A stretch of 21,304 bases of DNA from JBGSKY01 sp041740995. GTDB taxonomy: Bacteria; Planctomycetota; Planctomycetia; Pirellulales; Pirellulaceae. Position numbers and translations under genes: made by a program. Below are positions 1 through 5,653 of this stretch, in pieces. Position 1 is the stretch's first letter, and each line of letters begins with the position of its first letter. The notes under the pieces were generated by a model. That model saw nothing but the letters and a program-made list of their open reading frames with translations, was not told the origin of the DNA and did no database searches. Location of the stretch: positions 1-21,304 of the forward strand of contig JBGSKY010000022.1 in assembly GCA_041740995.1 (NCBI GenBank), given 5' to 3'.

Positions 1-133
1 GACGTTGAGCACCAGTGGCTCCGGCACCTGGCTTGTGGACCATTTGCGACATGCTTTCGATGTCGATCCACTTTCCGTGAGCTTGGTCTTTGGATTCGCC
101 ATCAACGCCATCAAACTTGATATAAGCAGCCAT
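1..133 (-). CDS. hcp: Hcp-like type VI secretion tube protein, 5' part only
   Basis: Reading the minus strand from an ATG at 133 gives 44 codons with no stop before the left edge. The protein begins MAAYIKFDGVDGESKD and continues HGKWIDIESMSQ. This matches the start of Hcp-family proteins, which open with a short beta strand, then a V-x-GES-x-D turn and an acidic I-D/E-I strand. Hcp forms hexameric rings that stack into the inner tube of type VI secretion systems and can also be secreted. Family membership rests only on this N-terminal stretch; most of the gene is outside the window. A GAAAG stretch lies about 10 bases before the ATG as a weak ribosome site. No other T6SS gene is visible here, so it may be a stand-alone copy. 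Frame and start are well supported; function is inferred. Confidence 0.6.
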   Translation of the reverse strand, partial: MAAYIKFDGVDGESKDQAHGKWIDIESMSQMVHKPGAGATGAQR

Positions 134-442
134 CGTACTAATCTTTCGAAAAAAGTGTGTGTTCGGGCCAATCGCCCTGAATTGGGCGTCGTTCCGAACT
201 GCGGAACTGTTCACTTGCCCTTGATTGCCTTACACCACTGTTCTCGCACCAACCCAATTTTGGTTGCGTACTATTCCGAAAATACTTTCGACCGCTTGAG
301 AATTCCGCACCGATAGCGTTTTACAATAGCGGAAGGGCGCGAGCCCTCCGGTGTTTCCGACGACGACTAAGTTCGGTTGCCGAAGAACCGGACGGCTCGC
401 GCTGTACCAAAGCACTTTCGCCGTTCGGCGGATATTGGACCA
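134..442. other. Intergenic region before hcp
   Basis: This 309-base stretch holds no convincing gene. It contains two small perfect hairpins close to hcp: CGCCC/GGGCG at 173-188 and GTTCCG/CGGAAC at 191-207. It also holds a REP-pair element at about 327-412 and a CGCCG/CGGCG palindrome at 419-430 just beyond the stop of the small membrane protein. The short reading frames here are by-products of the repeat. The two small hairpins could lie in the hcp leader, but I see no clear promoter. Confidence 0.5.
327..412. repeat. REP-pair (BIME-like) element, copy 1
   Basis: The left half starts TAGCGGAAGGGCGCGAGCCC and the right half is CGAAGAACCGGACGGCTCGC followed by a decayed end (CTGTACCAAAGC instead of CCGTACCGCTA). 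Each half folds on its own; the left is GGGC-GCGA-GCCC, with a GNRA-type loop. The two halves are also partly complementary to each other. It lies between the parAB operon end and hcp, both on minus. Confidence 0.8.
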
Positions 443-724
443 TTACTTGGGTTTGTCGCCCATGAGGCTCGAAATATTCAGCTCTGCAATTTGAGCCTCC
501 GCTGCCGCTGCCAGCACCTCTTCACGAGCTTTCAATTCGGCACGCCGTTTACGGACCCGCAGCAGCAGTCGCCGCTTATTTCGCAAGTTGCCCAATTCGG
601 TGGTTAGCCAGCTAACCAGCTTTTGTTCCAGTGTTGCTCGCCGCGCTCGGCACATGCTCACCAGCGTGCTGATCGCAAGGAAAGCTCCGAGCAACCAAAT
701 CAAAAATTTCCAGCTCAGCATCAT
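443..724 (-). CDS. Small membrane-anchored coiled-coil protein coupled to parB
   Basis: This is a 93-aa protein I cannot assign to a family. It begins MMLSWKFLIWLLGAFLAIST: a single hydrophobic segment at residues 4-22, followed by a strongly basic helical region (CRARR, LRNKRR, RVRKRRAELK) and an Ala/Glu-rich segment to about residue 83. The heptad-like spacing suggests a coiled coil. By the positive-inside rule the long C-terminal part should face the cytoplasm. Its ATG overlaps the parB stop in an ATGA arrangement (721-724), so it is almost certainly cotranslated as the third gene of the parA-parB operon. That context makes a membrane link to chromosome partitioning possible, but this is inference from position only. 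A start one codon later is equally possible. Confidence 0.7.
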   Translation of the reverse strand: MMLSWKFLIWLLGAFLAISTLVSMCRARRATLEQKLVSWLTTELGNLRNKRRLLLRVRKRRAELKAREEVLAAAAEAQIAELNISSLMGDKPK

Positions 725-1794
725 GCCGCCTTCGCACCGATCGATTTGCCACTGAATTGACTGTGCAGTCGGTCGAATTCCTCAAGGCTTGTAAAATGAA
801 CAACGATCCGCCCGCGACCACGCGACGTTCGCTGAATCTCGACTTTGGTGCCGAGCCCCATTTTCATCTGCTGCTCTAACGCGACGACTTGATCGTCTTT
901 CACCGAACGCTTCTTGTTTCGCGTCACCGCACCGGCTAGTCCTCCGTCGGCCTCATCTTCGGCTTGGACCATCTCGCTGACTTTGCGTTCGACTGCCCGC
1001 ACACTCCAGCTTTCCAGCATGACCATTTTCGCCAGCTCGATTTGCGCCGCCTCAGAACCTAAGGCCAGTAAAGGCTTGGCGTGTCCGCCCGTCAATTCGC
1101 CGCGTTGCACCATTTCGACAACGGCCGCTGGCAATTCCAGCAACCGCAACACGTTTGCGATCGTCGAACGGTCTAACGAGAGTCTTCCGGCTAGCTCCTC
1201 CTGAGTGCATTTGTGCTCGTCGAGGTAGCGCCGAAACGACATCGCCTTTTCGATCGCGTTAAGGTCTTTGCGTTGCAAGTTTTCAATAATCGCCAACTCA
1301 CTTACCAAGCGATCGTCGGCCTCGCGGACTTCTGCGCGAATTGTCGGCAGCCCCGCATGGATCGTCGCTCGCAGTCGCCGTTCGCCGCTGATCAACTGGT
1401 AGCGACCATTGACTTGTCGCACCAAGATCGGCTGAATCTGTTGGTGCGTCTTGATTGATTCGGCTAGCGAAGCGATCTCTTCAGGATTGAATTGACGCCG
1501 CGGCTGAAATGGATTCGGGTCGAGGTCGGCAACGGCTAGCTCAAGTGTTCGAATCGACATCGTGGTCACCGATGGGCTGTCCTCAGGCAACTGATCGCGG
1601 GCTTCCTGACGCATCCGAGCCAAGGCGCTGGCCCGCGTTGGAACGGTCTCGCCAGACGCAGGTAAACTGCCGGAGGAGCTAGTTTCGCTTGTCTCGGAGA
1701 AGGCGTTGCTGCTGGAATCGAAGCCGTCTTCGCCCTCAACAGGGTTGCCGAGCAATGCCGCTAAACCTCGACCTAAACGACGATCCTTAGTCAC
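721..1794 (-). CDS. parB: Chromosome partitioning protein ParB
   Basis: ParB binds parS sites, loads onto DNA as a CTP-dependent sliding clamp and stimulates ParA. The GTG start at 1794 gives 357 aa beginning VTKDRRLGRGLAALLG, the standard ParB N-terminus that contacts ParA. It is preceded by GGAGGT at a spacing of 8 bases, so I prefer it to the longer frame opening at 1839. After a Ser/Glu-rich linker (about residues 20-80), the CTP-binding domain carries NPFQPRR and GERRLRAT (GERR about residues 137-140), followed by ENLQRKDLN. A helix-turn-helix follows (TQEELAGRLSLDRSTI). The C-terminal dimerisation segment ends near HFTSLEEFDRL. The start lies inside the end of parA (8-base overlap), and the stop overlaps the next gene, so all three are translationally coupled. 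Confidence 0.95.
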   Translation of the reverse strand: MTKDRRLGRGLAALLGNPVEGEDGFDSSSNAFSETSETSSSGSLPASGETVPTRASALARMRQEARDQLPEDSPSVTTMSIRTLELAVADLDPNPFQPRRQFNPEEIASLAESIKTHQQIQPILVRQVNGRYQLISGERRLRATIHAGLPTIRAEVREADDRLVSELAIIENLQRKDLNAIEKAMSFRRYLDEHKCTQEELAGRLSLDRSTIANVLRLLELPAAVVEMVQRGELTGGHAKPLLALGSEAAQIELAKMVMLESWSVRAVERKVSEMVQAEDEADGGLAGAVTRNKKRSVKDDQVVALEQQMKMGLGTKVEIQRTSRGRGRIVVHFTSLEEFDRLHSQFSGKSIGAKAA

Positions 1795-2542
1795 GATTGA
1801 GTACCTCCATGCAAAGTTCAATATAAGCGCGAGCACCACGGCTGCGGGGAGCGTACTCGGTCACGGGCTGGCCGTAACTGGGAGCTTCGCACAGCGCGAC
1901 GTCGCGGGGAATTACCGTATCAAACACAATTTCGCCGAAGAACTTTCGGACTTCGTCGTCGATCTCGCTGGTCAGTTCCAAGCGAGGATCGTACATCGTC
2001 AGCAACACGCCGCCAAAGGTCAGCTTGTTGGTTTTGGATTTCATAATGTCGCCGATAATTTTGATCATCTGCGACAGGCCTTCCATCGCGAAATACTCAC
2101 AGTGAATCGGCATCAGGACTTCGGTGCTGGCCTTCAGTGCCGCTCGCGTTAACTGGCCCATCGACGGTGGGCAATCGATCAAGATCGCGTCGTACCATCG
2201 CGATTCGTTGGCCAAGTGTTGAGTAATCTGAGCTGATTCGTTTTCGTCGGAATTTGCCAAGCGATCGACGTCAACAAAGCTGCGGCTGCCGGGAACAACA
2301 AACAGATTCTCTGTCGCAGTTGCCGCAGTGTTGGCTCGCAAAGGGGTGTCTATCAAAAGCGGATGTTTGGCGACCGGGTCAATGCCCAGTCCGCTGGTGG
2401 CATTGCATTGGGGATCGATATCGACAACCAGTGTGCGTTGTCCGGCTTGGGCGAGGCAAGCGGCCAGATTGATGGCGGTCGTCGTCTTGCCGACGCCCCC
2501 TTTTTGATTCGCAATGCAAAATATTCTGGTTTCCGCTTCCAT
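1787..2542 (-). CDS. parA: Chromosome partitioning ATPase ParA (Soj-type)
   Basis: ParA is a deviant Walker ATPase that binds DNA non-specifically in its ATP-bound dimer form and moves ParB-parS complexes. The 251-aa protein has the normal length for chromosomal Soj/ParA. It shows the deviant Walker A box KGGVGKTTTA (residues 14-23, with both signature lysines), the A' motif VVDIDPQCNATSGLG (about 39-53) and the Walker B segment ILIDCPPS (about 120-127). There is no N-terminal DNA-binding domain of the plasmid type, which fits a chromosomal copy. It is the first gene of the parA-parB-small membrane protein operon; its stop overlaps the parB start by 8 bases. No Shine-Dalgarno is visible before its ATG, and a candidate promoter lies only a few bases upstream. 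Confidence 0.95.
   Translation of the reverse strand: MEAETRIFCIANQKGGVGKTTTAINLAACLAQAGQRTLVVDIDPQCNATSGLGIDPVAKHPLLIDTPLRANTAATATENLFVVPGSRSFVDVDRLANSDENESAQITQHLANESRWYDAILIDCPPSMGQLTRAALKASTEVLMPIHCEYFAMEGLSQMIKIIGDIMKSKTNKLTFGGVLLTMYDPRLELTSEIDDEVRKFFGEIVFDTVIPRDVALCEAPSYGQPVTEYAPRSRGARAYIELCMEVLNRD
1803..1808 (-). promoter_or_regulatory. Shine-Dalgarno site that sets the parB start
   Basis: On the minus strand GGAGGT sits within the last codons of parA, 8 bases before the GTG at 1794. It is one of the few strong ribosome-binding sites in the window and supports the shorter ParB, starting at VTKDRR. Confidence 0.75.
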
Positions 2543-2549
2543 CCATCAA

Positions 2550-2579
2550 CAGATACAGGAATCTGTTCCGATGAGTCAA
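2550..2579 (-). promoter_or_regulatory. Candidate parAB promoter with overlapping inverted repeat
   Basis: On the minus strand TTGACT (2574-2579) lies 18 bases upstream of TATCTG (2550-2555). The latter is a poor -10 match, so the call is tentative. Transcription would begin around 2543, essentially at the parA ATG. A perfect 7-base inverted repeat AACAGAT/ATCTGTT (2548-2554 and 2561-2567, 6-base centre) covers the -10 and could be an operator. Confidence 0.35.
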
Positions 2580-2620
2580 GGCGTGCCACGTGACACCCGC
2601 GCAAAAATCCAAATGCTCCT

Positions 2621-2680
2621 GTGGCTTACTCCACCGGCAGAGATGTTTCGGCCTCTGGCCTGTAAGAAACATTTTCAGGC
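2621..2680 (+). repeat. 60-bp direct repeat, copy A
   Basis: This copy matches 2898-2957 with only two differences: T for G in the GTGGCTTAC(G)CCAC palindrome and A for G just before GATGTTTCGG. The last 39 bases (2642-2680) are identical to 2919-2957. It contains the palindrome GGCCTCTGGCC and a TTTC/GAAA flank. Confidence 0.85.
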
Positions 2681-2756
2681 AGGGGGCCATCAAGGATTAT
2701 GTTTCAGCCGCTGGCCTGCCAGAAAGATGTTTCAGGATGGAGGTCTGCATGAAAGT

Positions 2757-2849
2757 CTTTTAGGCCAGAGGCCGACACAAGAAATGCCGGTGGCGTAAGC
2801 CACCGGTTCTCTGAGCCAGAATGTCTTTTAGGCCGGAGGCCGACACAAA
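2757..2849. repeat. Palindrome cluster of the GGCC-AGA-GGCC and GTAA-loop types
   Basis: Two near-identical segments read TCTTTTAGGCC(A/G)GAGGCCGACACAA (about 2757 and 2825), which is the reverse orientation of the TTTCGGCCTCTGGCC motif in copies A and B. Between them is a perfect 8-base stem CCGGTGGC-GTAA-GCCACCGG (2787-2806) with a GNRA-type loop. Confidence 0.75.
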
Positions 2850-2897
2850 AATTTGCTGTGTCGCCCGCTGGGCTAAGATTTTGGTCCGGATGTTCCA

Positions 2898-2957
2898 GTG
2901 GCTTACGCCACCGGCAGGGATGTTTCGGCCTCTGGCCTGTAAGAAACATTTTCAGGC
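2898..2957 (+). repeat. 60-bp direct repeat, copy B
   Basis: This is the second copy of the direct repeat at 2621-2680. It retains the intact palindrome GTGGC-TTAC-GCCAC (2898-2911), which reads GTAA in the loop on the minus strand. It runs straight into the long hairpin at 2955-2991. Confidence 0.85.
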
Positions 2958-2991
2958 CGTGGGCATAAAAAAAAGTTTTATGCCCACGGCC
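2955..2991 (-). terminator. 16-bp perfect hairpin, likely terminator of the DUF1015 gene
   Basis: GGCCGTGGGCATAAAA and TTTTATGCCCACGGCC form a perfect 16-base stem around the 5-base loop AAAAG. It lies about 70 bases beyond the stop of the minus-strand DUF1015 gene and upstream of parA. There is no U-run immediately after it, but the stem itself carries A/T tracts at the loop end. Its arms join the flanking repeat family, so it may be a repeat that has been recruited as a terminator. Confidence 0.5.
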
Positions 2992-3062
2992 GACAAGAAA
3001 GACAATTCAGGCCTCTGGGCTGAAAGCTTGAAGCTTCAAAAGTCTAATTTAACTTCAACAGA

Positions 3063-4388
3063 CTAAGCCAATGGATTGATCACTAGGCCGCTAACCAGCT
3101 TTGGAAAGAAATACGTGCTCTTGGCCGGCATACGTTCCCCATGCAACGAAATCGCGCGGATGTGTTCAATCGTTGCAGGCATCACCAACGCCGCCAACGG
3201 ATAATCCAGTTCGCCTTCAAGCTTGCCTGCGATTCCGTCGACCACTTCGCTGACTTGATGGACATAAGTCGGCTTCGGATGACCAGCCAACCCCAAAGCG
3301 TCTTCAAACACCAGCCGATGCAAAACCGCGACGCCCAGCCCGCGCCAGTCGCTGCTTTGGTCCGCTGCGATCGTTTCCATTCGGTCCAAGGCCGCTTGTC
3401 GGGCGACCAGCAGCAACCACCGATCAGATGCCTTGGAATAGATCGCCATAACTAGTTGGTCGTCCAACTCAGTCATCTGCCGCCAGCACTCGTGAGCCGC
3501 TGGGCCGCCGCTGCCGTAGTCCTCAATCTCAAAATACGGCGATAGTTTCTCGTGAAGCGCCTCGACCGTTATCGCTTCAACGCCGCTGAGCAGCCGGTGC
3601 GTTGGCAACACAATCAAGCCCGGATCGCTCATTCCGACTAATTGGGTCAGCACAAAATTGGCTGGATGTTGCGAATCGAGTTCGCCATTGGGCGCTGCTG
3701 CGGCCAATTCATCGCGGTAATTGCAAGCCGTCTCGTATCGATGATGTCCATCGGCCACAAACATCGGCAGCGTGGTAATTGCCGATGCAACTTGGCTGAT
3801 CACGTTGATTTCGGTGATTGGCCAGACTGAATGCTCGACATCCAAGTGGTCGACGGCCACCAAACCTTGTTTGCCGGCCACGCTGGCTTCGATCATGTTT
3901 GCAACGGTATTGTCAGGATCAGGGTAGAGTCCAAAGATTTGCGACAAATTGGCTTGGGTCGCTCGGGTCAGCCGAAGTCGATCGTCTTTGGCTTTGGCGT
4001 GAGTTTCTTCGTGCGGGTAAATGTTTCCTTCGCCAAAACGCTGCAATCGAAGACGGGCCATAAAGCCTCGGCGAATGACGGTGTGGCCGTCGATATCGAA
4101 TTTTTGCGTGTAGTAGTAGATCGCCGGATCAGGTTCATTCTGCAAGACCTTTTCGCTCTTCCAGCTTCGAAAAAGGTTCGCTGCCCGTTCGTAGATCGCC
4201 TCAGGCTCTGCATCGGATGGCTCGACTCGTGGCAGTTCAAGTCGCAAGAAGTTGTAGGGGCTCAGCGCGTAAAGCCGATTCTGCAATTCACTATCGACAA
4301 CGTCATACGGCGGCGCGATGACACTGGATAGCGAACCGATCCTCGCGAGATCGTAACGAAGTCCTCGGAAAGCTTGGATTTCAGGCAT
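3063..4388 (-). CDS. DUF1015 family protein
   Basis: This 441-aa protein matches the widespread DUF1015 family over its full length. Family-typical segments are the N-terminal AFRGLRYD and VIAPPYDVV, SPYNFLRLELP (about residues 44-54), then YYYTQKF with a GFMARLRL stretch, and FVADGHHRYETA near the middle. It has no signal peptide or membrane segment and should be cytoplasmic. The family has been discussed as related to free-serine kinases, but I do not rely on that here; the HHRY motif is a likely functional site. It is a single gene on minus, with a candidate promoter ending 16 bases before its ATG and a strong hairpin after its stop. It has no Shine-Dalgarno. Family assignment is firm, function is not. 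Confidence 0.85.
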   Translation of the reverse strand: MPEIQAFRGLRYDLARIGSLSSVIAPPYDVVDSELQNRLYALSPYNFLRLELPRVEPSDAEPEAIYERAANLFRSWKSEKVLQNEPDPAIYYYTQKFDIDGHTVIRRGFMARLRLQRFGEGNIYPHEETHAKAKDDRLRLTRATQANLSQIFGLYPDPDNTVANMIEASVAGKQGLVAVDHLDVEHSVWPITEINVISQVASAITTLPMFVADGHHRYETACNYRDELAAAAPNGELDSQHPANFVLTQLVGMSDPGLIVLPTHRLLSGVEAITVEALHEKLSPYFEIEDYGSGGPAAHECWRQMTELDDQLVMAIYSKASDRWLLLVARQAALDRMETIAADQSSDWRGLGVAVLHRLVFEDALGLAGHPKPTYVHQVSEVVDGIAGKLEGELDYPLAALVMPATIEHIRAISLHGERMPAKSTYFFPKLVSGLVINPLA

Positions 4389-4403
4389 ATAGCGTCGCGT
4401 TAA

Positions 4404-4431
4404 TTGATAAGTCGGTTTCGTTGAATATCAA
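4404..4431 (-). promoter_or_regulatory. Candidate promoter of the DUF1015 gene
   Basis: On the minus strand TTGATA (4426-4431) is followed after 16 bases by TATCAA (4404-4409). The predicted start of transcription is near 4397, which would leave a leader of only about 9 bases before the ATG at 4388, with no Shine-Dalgarno. Confidence 0.4.
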
Positions 4432-4481
4432 ATCATACCCGCGAGCGAACTTTCCGCCGAGTGGATGGGTTGCGAGGAGAA

Positions 4482-4541
4482 ATGGCGAACGAGGGAATTG
4501 AGAATGGAGAATTTTCCATTGCCTTTTTCTGTGTTCGCCAT
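4482..4541. repeat. Nested inverted repeats upstream of the SDR gene
   Basis: ATGGCGAAC (4482-4490) is the exact complement of GTTCGCCAT (4533-4541). Inside lies a second near-palindrome, AATGGAGAA/TTTTCCATT (4503-4520, one mismatch). Its role is unknown; it lies between the divergent DUF1015 and SDR genes. Confidence 0.55.
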
Positions 4542-4579
4542 TCTTCACCGTCTATTCTCGATTTCTCCGAGATGCACGC

Positions 4580-4585
4580 TATAAT
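4580..4585 (+). promoter_or_regulatory. Perfect -10 box just upstream of the SDR start
   Basis: TATAAT matches the sigma-70 -10 consensus exactly. No good -35 box is seen 16-18 bases upstream. Transcription would begin around 4592, three bases before the ATG at 4595, implying a leaderless or nearly leaderless mRNA. No Shine-Dalgarno precedes the ATG, which fits. Confidence 0.45.
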
Positions 4586-4594
4586 TCGCAACTT

Positions 4595-5386
4595 ATGAAC
4601 AACACCAATCCAAAGCCACTGGCACACAAAAACGCACTGATTACAGGAGCCGCTCGTGGAATCGGCCAAGGCATCGCCATCGCGCTTGCCGAAGCGGGTG
4701 CAAATGTAGTCGTCAACGACTTGAATGCTCCCGACGAAACCATCCAGCTCTGTTCTGCCGCCGGAGTGAACGCGATCGCTTTTCAAGGCGATGTCTCCGA
4801 TCGAGCGGCGATGGAAGCCGCCGTCGCAACAACCGTCGCGCAGCTTGGTTCTATCGATATCCTCGTTTCCAACGCGGCCTTCAGCGATCGCGAGCTGTTC
4901 TACCAAGCAAGCGACGCGGGATTTGAAAAGACGATCAATATCTGCATGTGGGGACCATTCTACTTGGCTAAAGCCGCCGCCAACGCGATGATCGCTGCCG
5001 GCAACGGCGGGTCGCTGATCTTCGTTAGTTCGCCTCACGCGTATTTGGCAATTCCTGGCGCTATGGCTTACAATATGGCGAAGGCGGCCGTCGACCAATT
5101 GGCACGCACGGCGGCCGTTGAGCTAGCGGAGTATGGAATTCGCAGCAACATTATTCACCCGGGTTGGACCGACACGCCCGGCGAACGCAAATTTTTCACA
5201 GACCAGGAACTCGCCACCCGCGGCGCCGCATTGCCGCTTGGCCGGTTGGCCAAACCGAGTGATATCGCCCGCGGAGCGGTCTTCCTGGCCGATCCAGCGA
5301 GTGAGTACATCACCGGCGCAACGATTTCGATCGACGGCGGCATCGTGTTGCCCTACGGCGAAATGCATCGCGTCAAGAAAGCATAA
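4595..5386 (+). CDS. Short-chain dehydrogenase/reductase (SDR)
   Basis: This 263-aa protein is a classical SDR, an NAD(P)-dependent oxidoreductase with a single Rossmann domain. Visible motifs are the cofactor-binding TGAARGIG (residues 17-24), Asp42 after the second strand (which favours NAD over NADP), GDVSD (65-69), SNAA in place of the usual NNAG (92-95), Asn115, the catalytic Ser146 and the YNMAK pair (Tyr159, Lys163). HPGWTDTPG and SIDGGI near the end are typical of the family. The substrate cannot be read from sequence. It has no obvious operon partner; the next gene on the same strand follows after two repeat elements. The start is supported by position relative to the first beta strand and by the TATAAT box immediately upstream. 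Confidence 0.93.
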   Translation: MNNTNPKPLAHKNALITGAARGIGQGIAIALAEAGANVVVNDLNAPDETIQLCSAAGVNAIAFQGDVSDRAAMEAAVATTVAQLGSIDILVSNAAFSDRELFYQASDAGFEKTINICMWGPFYLAKAAANAMIAAGNGGSLIFVSSPHAYLAIPGAMAYNMAKAAVDQLARTAAVELAEYGIRSNIIHPGWTDTPGERKFFTDQELATRGAALPLGRLAKPSDIARGAVFLADPASEYITGATISIDGGIVLPYGEMHRVKKA

Positions 5387-5396
5387 ATGCAAACAG

Positions 5397-5483
5397 TAGC
5401 GGAACGGGCGCAAGCCCTCCGGTTCTTCGCGTTGCTCGCAAGTTCGCTTGCCAAAGAACCGGACGGCTCGCGCCGTTCCGCTA
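5397..5483. repeat. REP-pair (BIME-like) element, copy 2
   Basis: The outer arms TAGCGGAACGG and CCGTTCCGCTA are perfect complements. Inside, CCCTCCGGTTCTT and AAGAACCGGACGG pair with one mismatch, so the whole element can form one long stem. Alternatively each half forms its own hairpin: GGGC-GCAA-GCCC on the left and CGGC-TCGC-GCCG on the right, which has loop GCGA on the other strand. It begins 10 bases after the SDR stop. Confidence 0.9.
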
Positions 5484-5517
5484 ACAATAGAATATGTAAC
5501 TTTGATACGCCCAGCAG

Positions 5518-5603
5518 TAGCGGCAGGACGCAAGCCCTCCGGTTCTTCGCGTTGCTCGCAAATTCGCTTGCCCAAGAACCTTACGGCTCGCGCCGTTCCG
5601 CTA
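5518..5603. repeat. REP-pair (BIME-like) element, copy 3
   Basis: This copy is closely similar to copy 2, sharing the centre GGTTCTTCGCGTTGCTCGCA. Its left foot is TAGCGGCAGGACGC and its right arm reads CCTTACGGCTCGCGCCGTTC, with small mismatches. Copies 2 and 3 are separated by 34 bases of unrelated A/T-rich sequence and both lie upstream of the RluA-type gene. Confidence 0.88.
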
Positions 5604-5653
5604 TAACAAGAATTGGACGACTCGCGACGTATCGACAACCGTAAAAAACAATT

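Larger units (their letters stand above)
2543..3062. other. Repeat-filled gap between parA and the DUF1015 gene
   Basis: This 520-base stretch carries no convincing gene; its open frames all run through repeats. It contains the parA promoter region, two copies of a 60-base direct repeat, several short palindromes of the forms GTGGC-TTAC-GCCAC and GGCC-AGA-GGCC in both orientations, and a long perfect hairpin at 2955-2991. These are listed separately. Confidence 0.8.

Noticed and set aside
1795..1839. Longer ParB start (15 extra residues)
   Set aside because: The extra residues do not match ParB N-termini, and the GTG at 1794 has a GGAGGT site at ideal distance.
1706..2152. 148-aa plus-strand frame over parA/parB
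   Set aside because: It is antisense to the well-supported ParA C-terminus and ParB N-terminus.
1787..3062. Replication origin next to parAB
   Set aside because: I saw no cluster of DnaA boxes, no dnaA, dnaN, gidA or rsmG gene and no AT-rich unwinding region.
2353..3066. Several 70-100 aa frames in the parA-DUF1015 gap
   Set aside because: They translate the palindromic repeats or shadow parA; none has a ribosome site or conserved motif.
5123..5638. 171-aa minus-strand frame with repeated AVRFLGKRICEQREEPEG-like segments
   Set aside because: The internal protein repeat is only the translation of the two REP-pair copies at 5397 and 5518, and the rest is antisense to the SDR gene.
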